This document shows, piece by piece, positions 57,723 through 60,634 of a stretch of DNA of 64,000 nt; position 1 is the stretch's first letter; each line of letters begins with the position of its first letter. The position numbers and the translations under genes were made by a program. The notes beneath the pieces were generated by a model, which was not told where the DNA came from, searched no databases, and saw only the letters and a list, made by a program, of their open reading frames with translations. The stretch comes from Clytia hemisphaerica (lineage: Eukaryota; Cnidaria; Hydrozoa; Leptothecata; Clytiidae), in the NCBI GenBank assembly GCA_902728285.1, contig CACVBU010000508.1:141926-205925 (forward strand), in the 5' to 3' direction.

Positions 57723-60634
57723 TGTCGATATATTTTATTGTCTAAAAGTAAAGCAAATGAACATAAAGAGATGAGGGATGAAATTAAGATGAATATTACG
57801 AAGCAAATTTATTTCCCTTTTCTCTCCAGTACTAATGTCAGTCAGTGACGAAGTCTTATCCAAACTCAACAACGAAAGACCAGTCTACACCCCAAGCAAC
57901 TTCAAAACGCTCAAACGTCTGAAATCCAAGAAAACGATAGACGTTTCTAGGAGAGATAGCGCACCATCCGTTGTCATAACGACTAGCTCACAAGTCGATT
58001 CGGATAGCGCGCAAAAGCAACAAAAGCGACAGATCGATTTCGATACAGGGACATACAATTGTTTGCTGAACCCCCGGATATTGGATACAGAGAATTATCA
58101 AGTCCTCTTGGTCGTTATATTGGTAAGTTTTTTATTTGTTTTACAAACTATGCTGAGATCATGGTTTTTTCGTCAATATTGTATAGACCCTCCTGGATTT
58201 TTGGGAAAGTTTTAAGGCACTTTATTAGATTTTTATTTAAATGTCAGAGATCTTCTCTGGATCTTGACCCTTGATTTTCCGAGTTTTAGATTCTTGAAAA
58301 AAACAAAAACAGCGAGTCAAGATTAATTCGAAGATCTACCCACTATAACTTAAAACTTTTAGCTAAACGTCATTTAATTAACGGTATGAGATATTTTGCC
58401 TGCAGATTCCTTTCATGGTATTGAGTAAAAGTTTCAAATCATTTTCACCTCACTCGAGATATTCAAGTTACAAGTTTTTAACTTTTAGCAAGAAAAAAAT
58501 AGAATTATGACGAAGAACCCAAACTCAAATTGTCATATCTCGATTTTATATTTGACTTGGGAAAATATATTTTGAGGTTTTCCCGATGACCAAAGAAAGA
58601 TACAGGCAAAAGATATGAACCCATCTGATTTATCCCTCTGAGTCCTTTAAAGTGGGGTCTGCCGAGGGTACAAAATACCGGAATACCGGGAATTTGTTCT
58701 TAAAATATGGCGTATCGGCCAAAAATTTCTCGGAAGCCTCTTTAAGCTAAAATTGTATAAATAGAATTATCTGTTGAAGAAAATGCTTGTCGTTATTTTC
58801 AACTTCAGTCTACCATGTTGGATCATTCGATGGACGACTTTGAAGGAAGAATTATTTTGGAAGTTTTGGCTGAAGCTTCATCACTTTATACAGATATCTT
58901 CCCTGTAACGTAAGTTTAAGAAAAAATGCGATGATACTAAAGATTTTGTATACTTAACTGACACACAATGTTGTTTCAACGTTTATCTAATGTTATATAA
59001 TGTCCATATAACGTTAGATGAACGTTGAAACAACGTTGCGCCCCGTACCTTCTAGAAGAGTTTATTATGTTTGTAGTATTTTTTCCCCTTAGAGGTCACT
59101 CTCATATCGATGTTTACTAATGGACGATAGACTAAACGTTATTTTGACGTTAGTCGTGGGAAAAGTCATTATGTGAGTGGCCTCTTAGTGTAGCTGTTTG
59201 TTCTTTATATGAGAAAATCATGGTTTTATTTCGTTCGTTTCAACAGGTTTTCAATACTGCATCGTAAGCTGTGCAACGTTCTTACGCATTCAGAAGATCA
59301 GGAAACCCTAACAGCAGCTCAAAAGATTGTACAATCAACATCACACAATAATATGGACAAACCTTATCTTAAACTCCAACATTTAACTTGTAAGTTTAAG
59401 GACACGATTCTCCGATTATTTGCTTACACAGCACTTTTCGTCGGCAAAAATAAAATTGTCGACAGAAAAAGTTATTGGTCGAAAATAAGTCGTCGGTAAA
59501 AAGGGTTGTCACCAGGCGATATTTTCTTCACTTTTCCCCGATGAACCCTCACTGGCGTTATTTTTTTGTCGTTGGCATAAAAATTGTAAGGGATCAGAAA
59601 TAAATTAGGGCTAGGCTAAAAGCAAAATTGAACTTTGGCATCTGCAATAAGGGCTGGAGTTAAGGTACGCTTACAGTACAGTTGACGCTCCTTAATTCGA
59701 AATTCTGTTATTAGATAGGCTCCATATTCGATAGTATTAAAAGTCACCGTCAATGAGAAACTCTCATAAAGGAGGCTCTACTAGATCCGATACGCTCCTT
59801 TATTCGATGAAAATCCAATCCCCCTTGAAAATCGAATTAGAGAGCGTCAACTGTATTTGTTTTCTTCTGAAGCATATACCGTTTGAGCATTTGATTTCCT
59901 CATCTGGATCGAAGGGTCGTTTTGATCTTCTTATCAATCTCTTTTCTAATTGGATACTAAAGAAATTTATCCTTGGTTTGAATGATTTCTATATTTTTAG
60001 ATTCTGTTGGTTTTAAAAAGTGCATCACTATTTTATTTTTACATTTTCCAGCATTGGGTTTTCATGGTTTACACTCTTTCACTGGACCTTTCGTCGAGGT
60101 AAGCTTTTATTTTGGAACTCGCTATTCCTAAAACATTTTCCGCTCCACGGCTTGATTATCTCTATTGAAACAAAACATTTCTTCATTTTATTCTTTTTTC
60201 ATTAATCAGATCAACAATAAAAAGAACTATTTTTTGACATTTTATTGATTTTTATTGTGCATCAATATCATCCTAAACTAAACCATTATTATTCTTGTAT
60301 TTTACAGAGATCTGATCCCCAAACAGCACCCCAAATGTTTGCTCGTTTCTTATCGACTGTTTTGGATCAATCCGCTCCTGTCGCCCTCTCCTCAGAAGGG
60401 CGTTCATCATCAGGACAAATCTTTAAAGCGCCTTCATCGGTAGATGATGTAGCCATCTGCACGTCGAGTAGCTCAAACTCATTAAACGCCATATCGGCGA
60501 CTACTGATACGGGTGCAAGTAGTGGCTCAGGACTTTTTTCCGCCTTTAAGCGGGTGGGCTCGTACTCGCCCGCCCGACGACAGAAAAAAATAGACGGAAG
60601 CCTGTCAGCCAGAAGCAAAGACGGGAAACATTGA
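277..60634 (+). CDS. NF1: Neurofibromin (Ras GTPase-activating protein), 68 exons, first coding exon missing off the left edge
   Basis: Neurofibromin accelerates GTP hydrolysis by Ras at membranes and so damps Ras signalling; its Sec14-PH module binds lipid and the rest is a large helical-repeat scaffold. Seen here: 68 exons with AG/GT borders and consistent phases give one 2,643-residue frame. Landmarks are the arginine-finger block QTLFRGNSIASK, the RasGAP block FFLRFINP, the Sec14-region block WELVVDFTHS and the PH-region block NDVFYASEIEK, all in NF1 order. Human NF1 has about 2,818-2,839 residues, so this protein is slightly compact. The first exon here starts in phase 0 at LPINRP, which matches the start of human exon 2, so about 20 residues and the start codon lie upstream. 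Exon coordinates are given in the domain entries below. Odd features are an acidic run in the linker after the GAP domain, shortened Ser-rich loops and a shortened C-terminal linker. Expression has not been tested; borders are predicted from consensus and homology. Confidence 0.96.
584..752. mobile_element. Small foldback element ending in AGGCCAT
   Basis: The ends form an imperfect inverted pair: CCAGGCCATTTTTT on the left and AAAATATGGCCTGAC on the right. It lies in the first visible intron. The interior repeats the words GGACGCTGCCC and CCTTT. Family not known to me. Confidence 0.45.
2946..3310. mobile_element. TIR element with perfect 22-bp inverted repeats
   Basis: The 22 bases at 2946-2967 are the exact reverse complement of 3289-3310; they begin ATACACGGGTTTCG. 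TA at both outer edges could be a TA target duplication, as for Tc1/mariner-type elements. The interior (about 320 bp) has no coding capacity. Confidence 0.75.
3858..4085. repeat. Dispersed repeat, copy 1 of 2
   Basis: About 230 bp is shared with 37052-37285. Both have the word AGAGTTTTAACTCTGAGTT, which is itself near-palindromic, and CGCTAGACTT. No coding potential and family unknown. Confidence 0.6.
4217..5192. mobile_element. TTTTTGGACCTACC-family element with an internal 477-bp tandem duplication
   Basis: It starts with TTTTTTGGACCTACC followed by CGTTCGTCTGT-type runs, a start shared with 13478 and 19955. Inside, two tandem copies of about 477 bp can be aligned (for example AGCATGTTTCAATTTTC at about 4681 and again at about 5158). 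Each copy holds sub-repeats around GCCGGAAATATGCCGGAAA. The right end is not clear. Short open frames inside it are repeat-derived. Confidence 0.6.
6074..6482. mobile_element. TIR element filled with CCTGGAA words, 5-bp target duplication
   Basis: The left end CATGGTGGCCAC is the exact reverse complement of the right end GTGGCCACCATG. The sequence TAATG flanks both sides (6069-6073 and 6483-6487). The interior is dominated by variants of TCCTGGAATGTCC and TCCTTGAAAGTCC in both halves. No coding capacity. Confidence 0.75.
6533..7521. repeat. Field of 14 GTCAACCTCA-like motifs in both orientations
   Basis: GTCAACCTCA or one-base variants (GTAAACCTCA, GTTAACCTCA, GGTAACCTCA) occur near 6727, 6894, 7051, 7182, 7214, 7335, 7351, 7401, 7475 and 7512. 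The reverse complement TGAGGTTGAC or TGAGGTTTAC occurs near 6533, 6692, 6831 and 6969. Between motifs the sequence does not repeat obviously. It lies in the NF1 intron 5832-7704. Confidence 0.7.
8571..8719. mobile_element. Imperfect foldback element
   Basis: The ends GACCATGTTCGCACGTAACG and CGTAGCGCATGACATGGTC pair imperfectly, and CCCTTTCGCTTC pairs with GGAGCGAAACAG further in. About 149 bp, non-coding. Confidence 0.5.
9075..9303 (+). mobile_element. Possible LINE 3' end with a (GAATT)n tail
   Basis: A unique-looking stretch ending GCGAATAAATAAGTTTTG runs into about a dozen GAATT/TTGAA units from about 9230. A simple-repeat tail after an AATAAA-like end is typical of 3' ends of some non-LTR retrotransposons. 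No reverse-transcriptase coding sequence is present, so this is a 5'-truncated candidate. A plain microsatellite is the alternative. Confidence 0.4.
10262..10500 (-). mobile_element. tRNA-headed SINE (family 2), copy on the minus strand
   Basis: On the minus strand it reads a tRNA-like head with a B-box like GGGTTCGAGCCCC, then CCGGGTTATACCAAGGATTC and a body containing TTGCTTGATGCTCAG and AAGGGTAAG. The same order is found at 21890-22090 and 36028-36215. It is an intronic insertion, not a functional tRNA. Confidence 0.65.
11717..11806. mobile_element. Short foldback (TATATCCCTGGAC family)
   Basis: The left arm ACTTTATATATCCCTGGAC pairs with the right arm GTCCAGGGATATATAAAGG. The same arm sequence bounds the larger element at 29909-30541. 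Confidence 0.6.
13170..13445 (+). mobile_element. tRNA-headed SINE (family 1)
   Basis: The head resembles a tRNA, with an A-box-like TAGCTCAGTCGG (13179-13190) and a B-box GGTTCGATCCC (13223-13233). The anticodon stem does not pair, so it is not a functional tRNA. The body (GCTGAGCTTCACCTCAGTAT, ATTCGACCACCCAGG, AATAGAAAAGGG, CACCAAATGAATAT) recurs at 43840-43990 and 51115-51370. Confidence 0.7.
13478..13734 (+). mobile_element. TTTTTGGACCTACC-family element, left part, running into the 273-bp satellite
   Basis: It starts TTTTTGGACCTACC, then GGAGGTCCTATAAATTAA and ATGTGACGGAGCCCGATTTT, as in the copy at 19955. It reads through TATAAGAATCACTATTTATA and then passes without a break into the first satellite monomer at 13735. 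Confidence 0.6.
13735..17130. repeat. Satellite array, about 12.5 monomers of ~273 bp with a four-monomer higher-order period
   Basis: Monomers start with CACCTTCAATGCACC or variants at about 13737, 14013, 14287, 14565, 14835, 15108, 15386, 15662, 15932, 16205, 16483, 16759 and 17029. Spacings cycle 278-276-270-273, with one 276-type monomer missing after 14565, so near-identical blocks lie 821 and 1,097 bp apart. Each monomer contains the near-palindrome ACAGTTCTTTTAAATTTAAA plus GAACTGT. Recurrent 62-codon open frames here are repeat artefacts. Confidence 0.9.
17283..19085. repeat. 24-bp minisatellite, about 75 copies, pyrimidine-rich on the + strand
   Basis: The unit is TTCTCATCCCTCCGTTTTCG plus TYCC, repeated across 1.8 kb inside an NF1 intron. 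Because 24 is divisible by 3 and the unit has no stop, all three + frames and two minus frames stay open for hundreds of codons (for example FVPSHPSV repeats on +, MRRNENGG and EKERKRRD repeats on minus). There is no start context or homology, so these frames are not called as genes. The purine/pyrimidine strand bias could favour triplex or unusual RNA binding. Confidence 0.9.
19086..19847. other. Intron sequence without recognisable features
   Basis: AT-rich intron with no coding homology. I see no inverted or tandem repeat of note. Confidence 0.5.
19848..19945. repeat. CCAGAAAATGTCCGTACAT repeat, copy 1
   Basis: It shares CTTCCAGAAAATGTCCGTAC, GGAGGATATAGTGTCCGGGG and AAAATTTGCCTTGTCCG with 57125-57260. 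Its start resembles the GGGCTATTCCAGAAA family. Confidence 0.5.
19955..20838. mobile_element. TTTTTGGACCTACC-family element, apparently full length
   Basis: The left end TTTTTGGACCTACCC and the right end CAGGTAGGTCCATAAAAG are inverted. The interior has CGTTCGTTCG runs, ATGTGACGGAGCCCGATTTT and two spaced copies of AATGAATTTCTAGCTATAA. Length about 880 bp, non-coding. Confidence 0.65.
21638..30941 (+). CDS. NF1: NF1 exons 19-26: central region before the GAP domain
   Basis: Exons: 21638-21808, 24809-24888, 25452-25517, 26163-26334, 26907-27046, 27299-27371, 29751-29890, 30828-30941 (residues about 698-1016). The block MTGFLCAMGGIC matches the conserved MTGFLCALGGVC of vertebrate NF1, and the block RQEMKFRNELVNYLTDWV is nearly identical to it. 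The segment between exon 19 and MTGFLC is divergent and polar. Exon 25452-25517 is a small low-conservation linker (22 codons) placed by frame: phase 2 on both sides and GTACC after it. It is the least secure exon of the group. This region forms part of the dimeric scaffold in the human protein. Confidence 0.9.
21890..22090 (+). mobile_element. tRNA-headed SINE (family 2)
   Basis: The head contains GGTAGAGCATCCGGCTACAG and a B-box-like GGTTCAATCCCC. The body has AGCTCAGTAACTAAAGAGAA, AAGGGTAAGTGGAATAATCA and ends CCGTGTAGGGTCTTACCAAT. It matches 36028-36215 and the minus-strand copy at 10262-10500. Confidence 0.75.
22092..22385. mobile_element. TA-flanked CAGTTGA MITE next to a second SINE-2 3' fragment
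   Basis: 22092-22267 starts CAGTTGAATCTCTCTCTAAT and ends GAGGGAGTTGGCTG-TA, an imperfect inverted pair of the same family as 29589-29694. Directly after it, 22275-22385 repeats the SINE-2 body (TAATTAAAGAGAAAGATCAA). This suggests nested insertion or local duplication. Confidence 0.55.
22386..23525. other. Intron sequence with little structure
   Basis: AT-rich with no coding homology. A short self-complementary piece around TAGACTATGTTATAGTCTA lies near 22523-22541. Confidence 0.45.
23530..23790. repeat. Short tandem repeat, unit about 55 bp, 4-5 degenerate copies
   Basis: Variants of CCAAGTCATAATCTCAAATT plus ACGAGGACGTCAAGTGAAAT recur in one direction. Confidence 0.65.
24465..24638. repeat. 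Perfect hairpin and adjacent inverted repeat
   Basis: GACTAACCAG and CTGGTTAGTC (24465-24489) form a 10-bp stem with a 5-base loop. About 40 bp further on, GTTATCGTCCGTT (about 24526) pairs with AACGGACGATAAC (about 24626-24638). Confidence 0.55.
25079..25353. mobile_element. GGGCTATTCCAGAAA TIR element, copy 1
   Basis: The left end GGGCTATTCCAGAAAG and TTTGTACCCCCTAT are inverted at the right end (TTTCTGGAAAAGCCC), and AAT flanks both sides. The interior repeats ACCACCCTGGATTTT-like words. Same family as 26410-26701 and 43519-43718. Confidence 0.75.
25875..26063. mobile_element. Foldback element with ~38-bp arms
   Basis: The left arm GCTGAAGTAAAATAATCTGC continuing to CTGAAAGTAGA pairs with a right arm ending ATTGTTTTGCTTCAGC, with few mismatches. 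It sits about 100 bp before an NF1 exon. Confidence 0.65.
26410..26701. mobile_element. GGGCTATTCCAGAAA TIR element, copy 2
   Basis: The ends GGCTGTTCCAGAAA and TTTCTGGAATAGC are inverted; the inner TIR block is CATAGGGGGTACAGA. ATT flanks both sides. The interior repeats ACCACCCTGGATTTT words. Confidence 0.75.
27379..27413. repeat. Remnant end of the GTTCTAAAGTC foldback family
   Basis: ATTCTAAAGTCCATTCG followed by TTTAAGTGTGCACTCTTTTG matches the outer arm of the foldback at 37408-37975. It begins 8 bases after the end of an NF1 exon. An inverted partner may be at 29145-29170. Confidence 0.55.
27441..29135. repeat. 32-bp minisatellite, about 53 copies
   Basis: The unit is ATTAGTCTGATTCCCTTGAG plus AGTGGTTTCCAC, very homogeneous (recurrent variants: GAGATTGG, ATTACTCTG, TGACTCCC). 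It fills most of the NF1 intron 27372-29750. The word GTGGAAACCAC just before the array (27421) is an inverted copy of the unit end GTGGTTTCCAC. Confidence 0.93.
29589..29694. mobile_element. CAGTTGACTCTC-type MITE
   Basis: GTCAACTCTCTCTAATTCGA on the left is inverted on the right as TTAGAGAGAGTCAACTG, followed by TA. Ends of CAGT type with TA targets resemble pogo/Tigger-like (Tc1/mariner superfamily) elements. Related copies: 22092, 31172, 33990, 47697, 52347. Confidence 0.7.
29909..30541. mobile_element. CACTGACC foldback element with a nested TTA-flanked MITE
   Basis: The left end CACTGACCGTTATAAACCCT is inverted to the right end GGGATATATAAAGGTCAGTG; the arms include CCACCATCTTTG. A second inverted pair (TAATGGCGGCACTACTCAAT near 30092 and ATTGAGTAGTGCTGCCATTA near 30580) overlaps it, so the structure is composite. 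Confidence 0.6.
30186..30429. mobile_element. PIF/Harbinger-like MITE (AGGCCGGTCTCCACTT)
   Basis: The TIR of about 23 bp starts AGGCCGGTCTCCACTTGCGC and is inverted at the right end with one mismatch. TTA flanks both sides (30183-30185, 30430-30432). A 3-bp TWA target is characteristic of PIF/Harbinger. Inserted inside the element at 29909-30541. Confidence 0.8.
31172..31253. mobile_element. CAGTTGACTCTC-type MITE, degraded
   Basis: ATAATTCGAATCTTTCTGTA on the left and ATCGAATTAGCGAGAGTCAA on the right; only the right end is well kept. It ends 35 bp before the first RasGAP exon. Confidence 0.5.
31288..36868 (+). CDS. NF1: NF1 exons 27-37: RasGAP (GRD) domain and acidic linker
   Basis: Exons: 31288-31528, 32024-32164, 32447-32530, 32958-33130, 33777-33869, 34233-34275, 34411-34492, 34944-35020, 35901-35998, 36387-36572, 36764-36868 (residues about 1016-1457). 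This is the catalytic part, which inserts an arginine into Ras to speed GTP hydrolysis. The presumed finger arginine (equivalent of human Arg1276) is the CGT codon at 32991-32993 within QTLFRGNSIAS. The structural FLR motif is encoded at 34465-34473 within SAFFLRFINPVI. HSIGLGYHEDTQTRATF in exon 27 and VRRGLTLLSKILQNLANH in exons 34-35 are strongly conserved. All key residues I can check are present, so an active GAP is expected. Exon 36 carries a run of alternating Asp/Glu not found in vertebrates as far as I recall. No equivalent of the alternative human exon 23a was seen. Confidence 0.95.
32680..32935. repeat. GTCGGGGAAAA word-repeat element, copy 1
   Basis: Variants of CGTCGGGGAAAATTCGTCAC occur about six times in both orientations just before the exon carrying the arginine finger. 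Related pieces lie at 56045-56150 and 59425-59560. An open frame here is repeat-derived. Confidence 0.55.
33140..33232. mobile_element. TTTAACTCGAAC MITE fragment
   Basis: TTTATAAACCTTACTCCATAA and CCTTAACGCGAACAGA match the interior of the elements at 44650 and 46445. Confidence 0.45.
33990..34046. mobile_element. Minimal CAGTTGACTCTC-type MITE
   Basis: CTCTCGCTAATTCGAACTCG pairs with GAAGTTCGAATTAGCGTGAG in only about 57 bp, so it is nearly all inverted repeat. It ends with ACTGTA. Confidence 0.55.
35097..35500 (+). mobile_element. tRNA-headed SINE (family 3)
   Basis: The head TAGTGTAGTGGTTATCAACC and a B-box GGTTCGATTC (35144-35153) look tRNA-derived (Val/Asp-like). They are followed by a body of about 330 bp ending near TTCTCTTCTTAAAGG. 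Single copy seen in this window. Confidence 0.6.
35755..35872. mobile_element. TTTAACTCGAAC MITE, degraded copy
   Basis: AAGTAAGGTTTATAATAGGC, AGACATTCGAGATGTAGAGG and GAGACTCTGCTG match the family at 44650-44820. It ends 28 bp before an NF1 exon. Confidence 0.5.
36028..36215 (+). mobile_element. tRNA-headed SINE (family 2)
   Basis: GGTAGAGCATCCAGCTACGG, B-box GGGTTCGACCCCC, then CAGCAATTAAGAGAAGGAGG and CAGGGAGAAAGAGTGGTCCC, in the same order as at 21890. Confidence 0.75.
37052..37285. repeat. Dispersed repeat, copy 2 of 2
   Basis: Matches 3858-4085 (AGCGCTCTAAAGTAGG, AGAGTTTTAACTCTGAGTT). Family unknown. Confidence 0.6.
37408..37975. mobile_element. Foldback element with ~190-bp inverted arms
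   Basis: The left arm starts GTTCTAAAGTCTATTCACGA and is inverted at the right end (TCGTGAATAGACTTTAGAAC). Pairing extends inward for about 190 bp, to GAAGATGAAAATGAAGAAG near 37565-37585 and CTTCTTCATTTTCATCTTC near 37800. About 200 bp of unpaired centre. The transcribed intron would fold into a long hairpin. Confidence 0.85.
38133..41920 (+). CDS. NF1: NF1 exons 38-41: Sec14-like (CRAL-TRIO) lipid-binding domain
   Basis: Exons: 38133-38306, 38840-38963, 40782-40919, 41810-41920 (residues about 1457-1639). Sequence blocks such as KSKAGRPVFYYIARKY, LLYHMLLTLQSK, WELVVDFTHS, IYFYNVNSSVKQYA and LPKLYEHIHQDELRLPS align with the neurofibromin Sec14 domain in the right order. In the human protein this domain holds glycerophospholipid and sits beside a PH-like domain. 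The last exon is 111 nt, the size I recall for the matching human exon. Three of the introns here contain mobile elements. Confidence 0.93.
39029..39193. mobile_element. TIR element (TTTATACTGAGACGA)
   Basis: TTATTTATACTGAGACGA on the left and TCGTCTCAGTATAAATGG on the right are inverted; CGTCTGA words follow inside. About 165 bp, non-coding. Confidence 0.65.
39686..39969. mobile_element. TA-flanked TIR element, 284 bp, copy 1
   Basis: It begins TACACGTTTTTTTTT and ends AAAAAAAACGTGTA. The interior repeats GTTTCTTA and AGCCT words. It is the same length as, and nearly identical to, 49441-49724. Confidence 0.8.
40066..40370. repeat. Tandem repeat of ~125 bp, about 2.4 copies
   Basis: The block beginning ATATACCTTTCAGATATTAG recurs near 40194 and 40318, with TTAGTTCTTACAGAGTAAAC after each start. 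Confidence 0.6.
41105..41430. repeat. G-run repeat (AATAAGCGGGGGG family)
   Basis: Four or five words like AATAAGCGGGGG, ACAGGGGGGTCTTAATAAGG and CTAGCGGGGGGGA. Similar clusters lie at 31600-31665, 53453-53625 and 63800-64000. The repeated G-runs on the + strand are compatible with G-quadruplex formation. Confidence 0.55.
42545..44558 (+). CDS. NF1: NF1 exons 42-44: PH-like domain
   Basis: Exons: 42545-42592, 43390-43491, 44424-44558 (residues 1640-1734), all phase 0. The blocks ERVKVLTFSCLLNDVFYASE and ILHVQARWRLSQQ match the PH-like module that packs on the Sec14 domain and whose lid helix gates the lipid pocket. The 16-codon exon 42545-42592 (reading VYSASKPSVKGSFLVK) is short but fits human VFHNALKLAHKDTKVSIKV in position and frame. 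A foldback element occupies 42641-42951, directly after it. Confidence 0.88.
42641..42951. mobile_element. Foldback element with ~95-bp arms
   Basis: The outer ends AGTGAGGTTAAGT and ACTTAACCTCACT are exact inverses. The inner arms CACTTTTTTACAGGCTGATC with AAGCAAGCTAGACTTACCC pair almost perfectly with GGGTAAGTCTAGCTTGCTTT and onward. A CT dinucleotide run lies at 42661-42678. Related sequence at 49730-49860. Confidence 0.85.
43105..43335. repeat. TAAGAAC/GTTCTTA-rich repeat
   Basis: GTTCTTA words and TTTTAAGCCTAAAAATG-like text recur. Related degenerate copies: 27086-27260, 50040-50219, 51745-51880, 53780-53990. Several end in ACGTGTA, like the 284-bp elements. Confidence 0.5.
43519..43718. 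mobile_element. GGGCTATTCCAGAAA TIR element, copy 3
   Basis: The 36-bp TIR (GGGCTATTTCAGAAA ... TACCCCCTATGTTGA) is inverted at the right end (TCAACATAGGGGGTACAGAC ... GAATAGCCC). ATT flanks both sides (43516-43518, 43719-43721). It is the shortest and best-kept copy. Confidence 0.85.
43840..43990 (+). mobile_element. tRNA-headed SINE (family 1), degraded
   Basis: TAGCCGGGTAAGTCGATAGA and GCATTCACCTTGCAATC match the head at 13170; GCAAATAGAAAAGGGGC matches its body. Confidence 0.6.
44650..44820. mobile_element. TTTAACTCGAAC MITE
   Basis: The ends CAATTGAGTCTCTTTAACTC and AGTTAAAGAGGAGACTCTAC are inverted. The interior has AGTAAGGTTTATGAGGCATT. The same family in opposite orientation is at 46445. 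Confidence 0.65.
44995..57496 (+). CDS. NF1: NF1 exons 45-63: C-terminal helical-repeat region
   Basis: Exons: 44995-45063, 45441-45558, 46335-46420, 46748-46845, 47445-47535, 47914-48000, 48955-49074, 49302-49419, 49888-50025, 50273-50341, 51568-51725, 51897-51958, 52487-52601, 53075-53155, 53662-53712, 54136-54225, 54849-54981, 56341-56425, 57447-57496 (residues about 1735-2341). Blocks such as RPKDVPGTLLNM, LRLAAYNLLCALT, HLMWDDIAILARYLLMLSF, LRASIHGLVINSLQSL, KILFWVAVSVLQ and LRHPSAKTKSSAIRILH are close to vertebrate NF1. The region forms the large C-terminal HEAT-like arm. Exons 51897-51958 (62 nt) and 52487-52601 (115 nt) have the lengths I recall for the matching human exons. Confidence 0.93.
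45970..46280. repeat. GTGTCCGGGGGGG repeat with an AACCCTAGT end
   Basis: Its right part (GGTCCGAGTGTCGAAAG, TACCCGTCAGCTCGCAACCC) resembles 61050-61150 (GGTCCGAGGGTAGAAG, ACCCGTCAGGTCTCAACCC). Confidence 0.45.
46445..46593. mobile_element. TTTAACTCGAAC MITE, reverse orientation
   Basis: CAGTGTCTTTAACTCGAACC and TCGAGTTATAGAGACGTCAC are inverted ends; the right end CACTG is followed by TA. Confidence 0.65.
46984..47251. repeat. Composite inverted repeats in an intron
   Basis: AAGCCCGAAGGGCTAGAG (about 46984) pairs with TCTAGCCCTTCGGGCTT (about 47235). Between them TTGGTAGGATTTG and CAAATCCTACCAA (47193-47225) form a perfect 13-bp stem with a 7-base loop. Confidence 0.6.
47697..47800. mobile_element. 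CAGTTGACTCTC-type MITE, degraded
   Basis: AATCTCGCTAATTCGAACTC and CCAATTAGCGAGAGTCTATT are inverted ends of the same family as 29589. Confidence 0.55.
48005..48261. mobile_element. TAA-flanked MITE full of CAATATATTG, inserted in a 5' splice site
   Basis: The ends AGGGCTACATACACTACACA and GTGTAGTCTAAGTAGCCCT are inverted. TAA flanks both sides (48002-48004, 48262-48264), as for PIF/Harbinger-type elements. The self-complementary word CAATATATTG appears at least five times. The left flank is intron positions +2 to +4 after the exon ending at 48000, so the element supplies the donor from +5 on. Confidence 0.85.
48640..48810. repeat. Inverted repeat around GATATGCACC and GGTGCAT
   Basis: CACGATATGCACCAACAAGA with GTCTTCCACGGACC, and the inverse GGTCCGTGATGTAATGTC with GCAACGGTGCATAATTG. 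Related to 56184-56300 (CATGATATGCACCATTGCAA and TTGCAATGTTGCATATCCTG). Confidence 0.5.
49441..49724. mobile_element. TA-flanked TIR element, 284 bp, copy 2
   Basis: Same ends (TACACGTTTG, then a T-run; A-run then CGTGTA) and same GTTTCTTA/AGCCTCA interior as 39686-39969. It begins 22 bases after an NF1 exon. Confidence 0.8.
50670..50965. mobile_element. Word-repeat element built of ACCCTACGTGGGACT
   Basis: Outer ends GGGGGGGTACTACC and GGGGTGCTCCGCTG pair with CAGCGGAGCATCCCC and AGTACCCCCCCC. Inside, ACCCTACGTGGGACT or close variants occur four times, each followed by a short AT-rich spacer. Confidence 0.65.
51115..51370 (+). mobile_element. tRNA-headed SINE (family 1), head degraded
   Basis: B-box-like GAGTTCGATCCTCGG (about 51173), then AGCTTAGATTGGGTAATG, TTCAGCATTCGACTACTC, GAATAGAAAAAGGGGTACAC and CACCAGATGAATATA, as at 13170. 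The stretch before it (ATCTGATATTCC, GCTAAAGCTCTAAA) is shared with 61945-62015. Confidence 0.65.
51371..51530. mobile_element. CAGTTGACGCTC MITE, degraded copy
   Basis: Interior TTCGATAACATTAAAAGTCA and CGTCAACAAGAAACTCTCAT matches 59679-59853. It ends GAACTG-TA. Confidence 0.65.
52003..52197. mobile_element. Foldback element with ~42-bp arms
   Basis: CCTTTTCATAAATTACATCA through GAACATCACTTGCCTCGT pairs with ACGAGGCAAGTGATGTTCGT through ATGAAAAGG. About 195 bp, in the intron after the 62-nt exon. Confidence 0.75.
52347..52467. mobile_element. CAGTTGACTCTC-type MITE
   Basis: Left CAGTCAACTCGAATTTTTAT and right TTCGAATAGTCGAGAGTCAA plus CTG. It ends 19 bp before an NF1 exon. Confidence 0.65.
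53453..53625. repeat. G-run repeat (AATAAGCGGGGGG family)
   Basis: GATACCTAATAGCCGGGGGG on the left and GGGGGGACGGCTATTAGGTA on the right are an imperfect inverted pair around AATAAGCGGGGGG words. Confidence 0.6.
55326..55650. mobile_element. PIF/Harbinger-like MITE (AGCTGGGAGCAAACCGT)
   Basis: AGCTGGGAGCAAACCGT is inverted exactly at the right end (ACGGTTTGCTCCCAGCT). TTA flanks both sides (55323-55325, 55651-55653). The interior is dense in TGTTTGAA/TTCAAACA words. Non-coding. Confidence 0.85.
56045..56310. repeat. GTCGGGGAAAA word repeat and GATATGCACC inverted repeat
   Basis: 56045-56150 has TTTCGTCGGGGAAAAGTGAC and CCCCGA/TTCCCCGA words like 32680-32935. 56184-56300 has CATGATATGCACCATTGCAA inverted as TTGCAATGTTGCATATCCTG. 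Confidence 0.5.
57125..57370. repeat. CCAGAAAATGTCCGTACAT repeat, copy 2
   Basis: It matches 19848-19945 and extends further (GGTCAATTTCCAGAAAATGT at the right looks inverted or repeated). Confidence 0.5.
57518..57722. repeat. (ATTG)n / GATTTTTGATTG microsatellite
   Basis: Perfect GATT units followed by interrupted blocks of TTTATAGATTTTTTGATTGA. It starts 22 bp after an NF1 exon end. Confidence 0.9.
57830..60634 (+). CDS. NF1: NF1 exons 64-68: basic linker and C-terminal tail with stop
   Basis: Exons: 57830-58122, 58809-58909, 59247-59389, 60052-60098, 60308-60634 (residues about 2341-2643; TGA at 60632-60634). The start reads VLMSVSDEVLSKL, matching human LLTVSEEVRSRC. It is followed by a basic stretch (KTLKRLKSKK, then RR) where human NF1 carries a bipartite nuclear localisation signal; function here is inference. 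The linker is roughly 70 residues shorter than in human. The 101-, 143- and 47-nt exons have the sizes I recall for human exons in the same order. SLGFHGLHSFTGPFVE matches human SFGFNGLWRFAGPF. The final exon encodes a Ser-rich, poorly conserved tail that ends in basic residues. Confidence 0.93.
58965..59038. repeat. Long hairpin rich in AACGTT
   Basis: CAATGTTGTTTCAACGTTTA pairs with GAACGTTGAAACAACGTTG, and the pairing continues through ATCTAATGTTATAT and ATATAACGTTAGAT, giving about a 33-bp stem with a few mismatches. Related words are near 63265 and 63380. Confidence 0.65.
59092..59184. mobile_element. Short TTA-flanked MITE (93 bp)
   Basis: GAGGTCACTCTCATA and TATGTGAGTGGCCTC are inverted with two mismatches. 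TTA flanks both sides (59089-59091, 59185-59187). Confidence 0.65.
59679..59853. mobile_element. TA-flanked CAGTTGACGCTC MITE
   Basis: CAGTTGACGCTCCTTAATTC and AATTAGAGAGCGTCAACTG are inverted, with TA on both outer sides (59677-59678, 59854-59855). Same family as 51371. The end type fits pogo/Tigger-like elements. Confidence 0.8.
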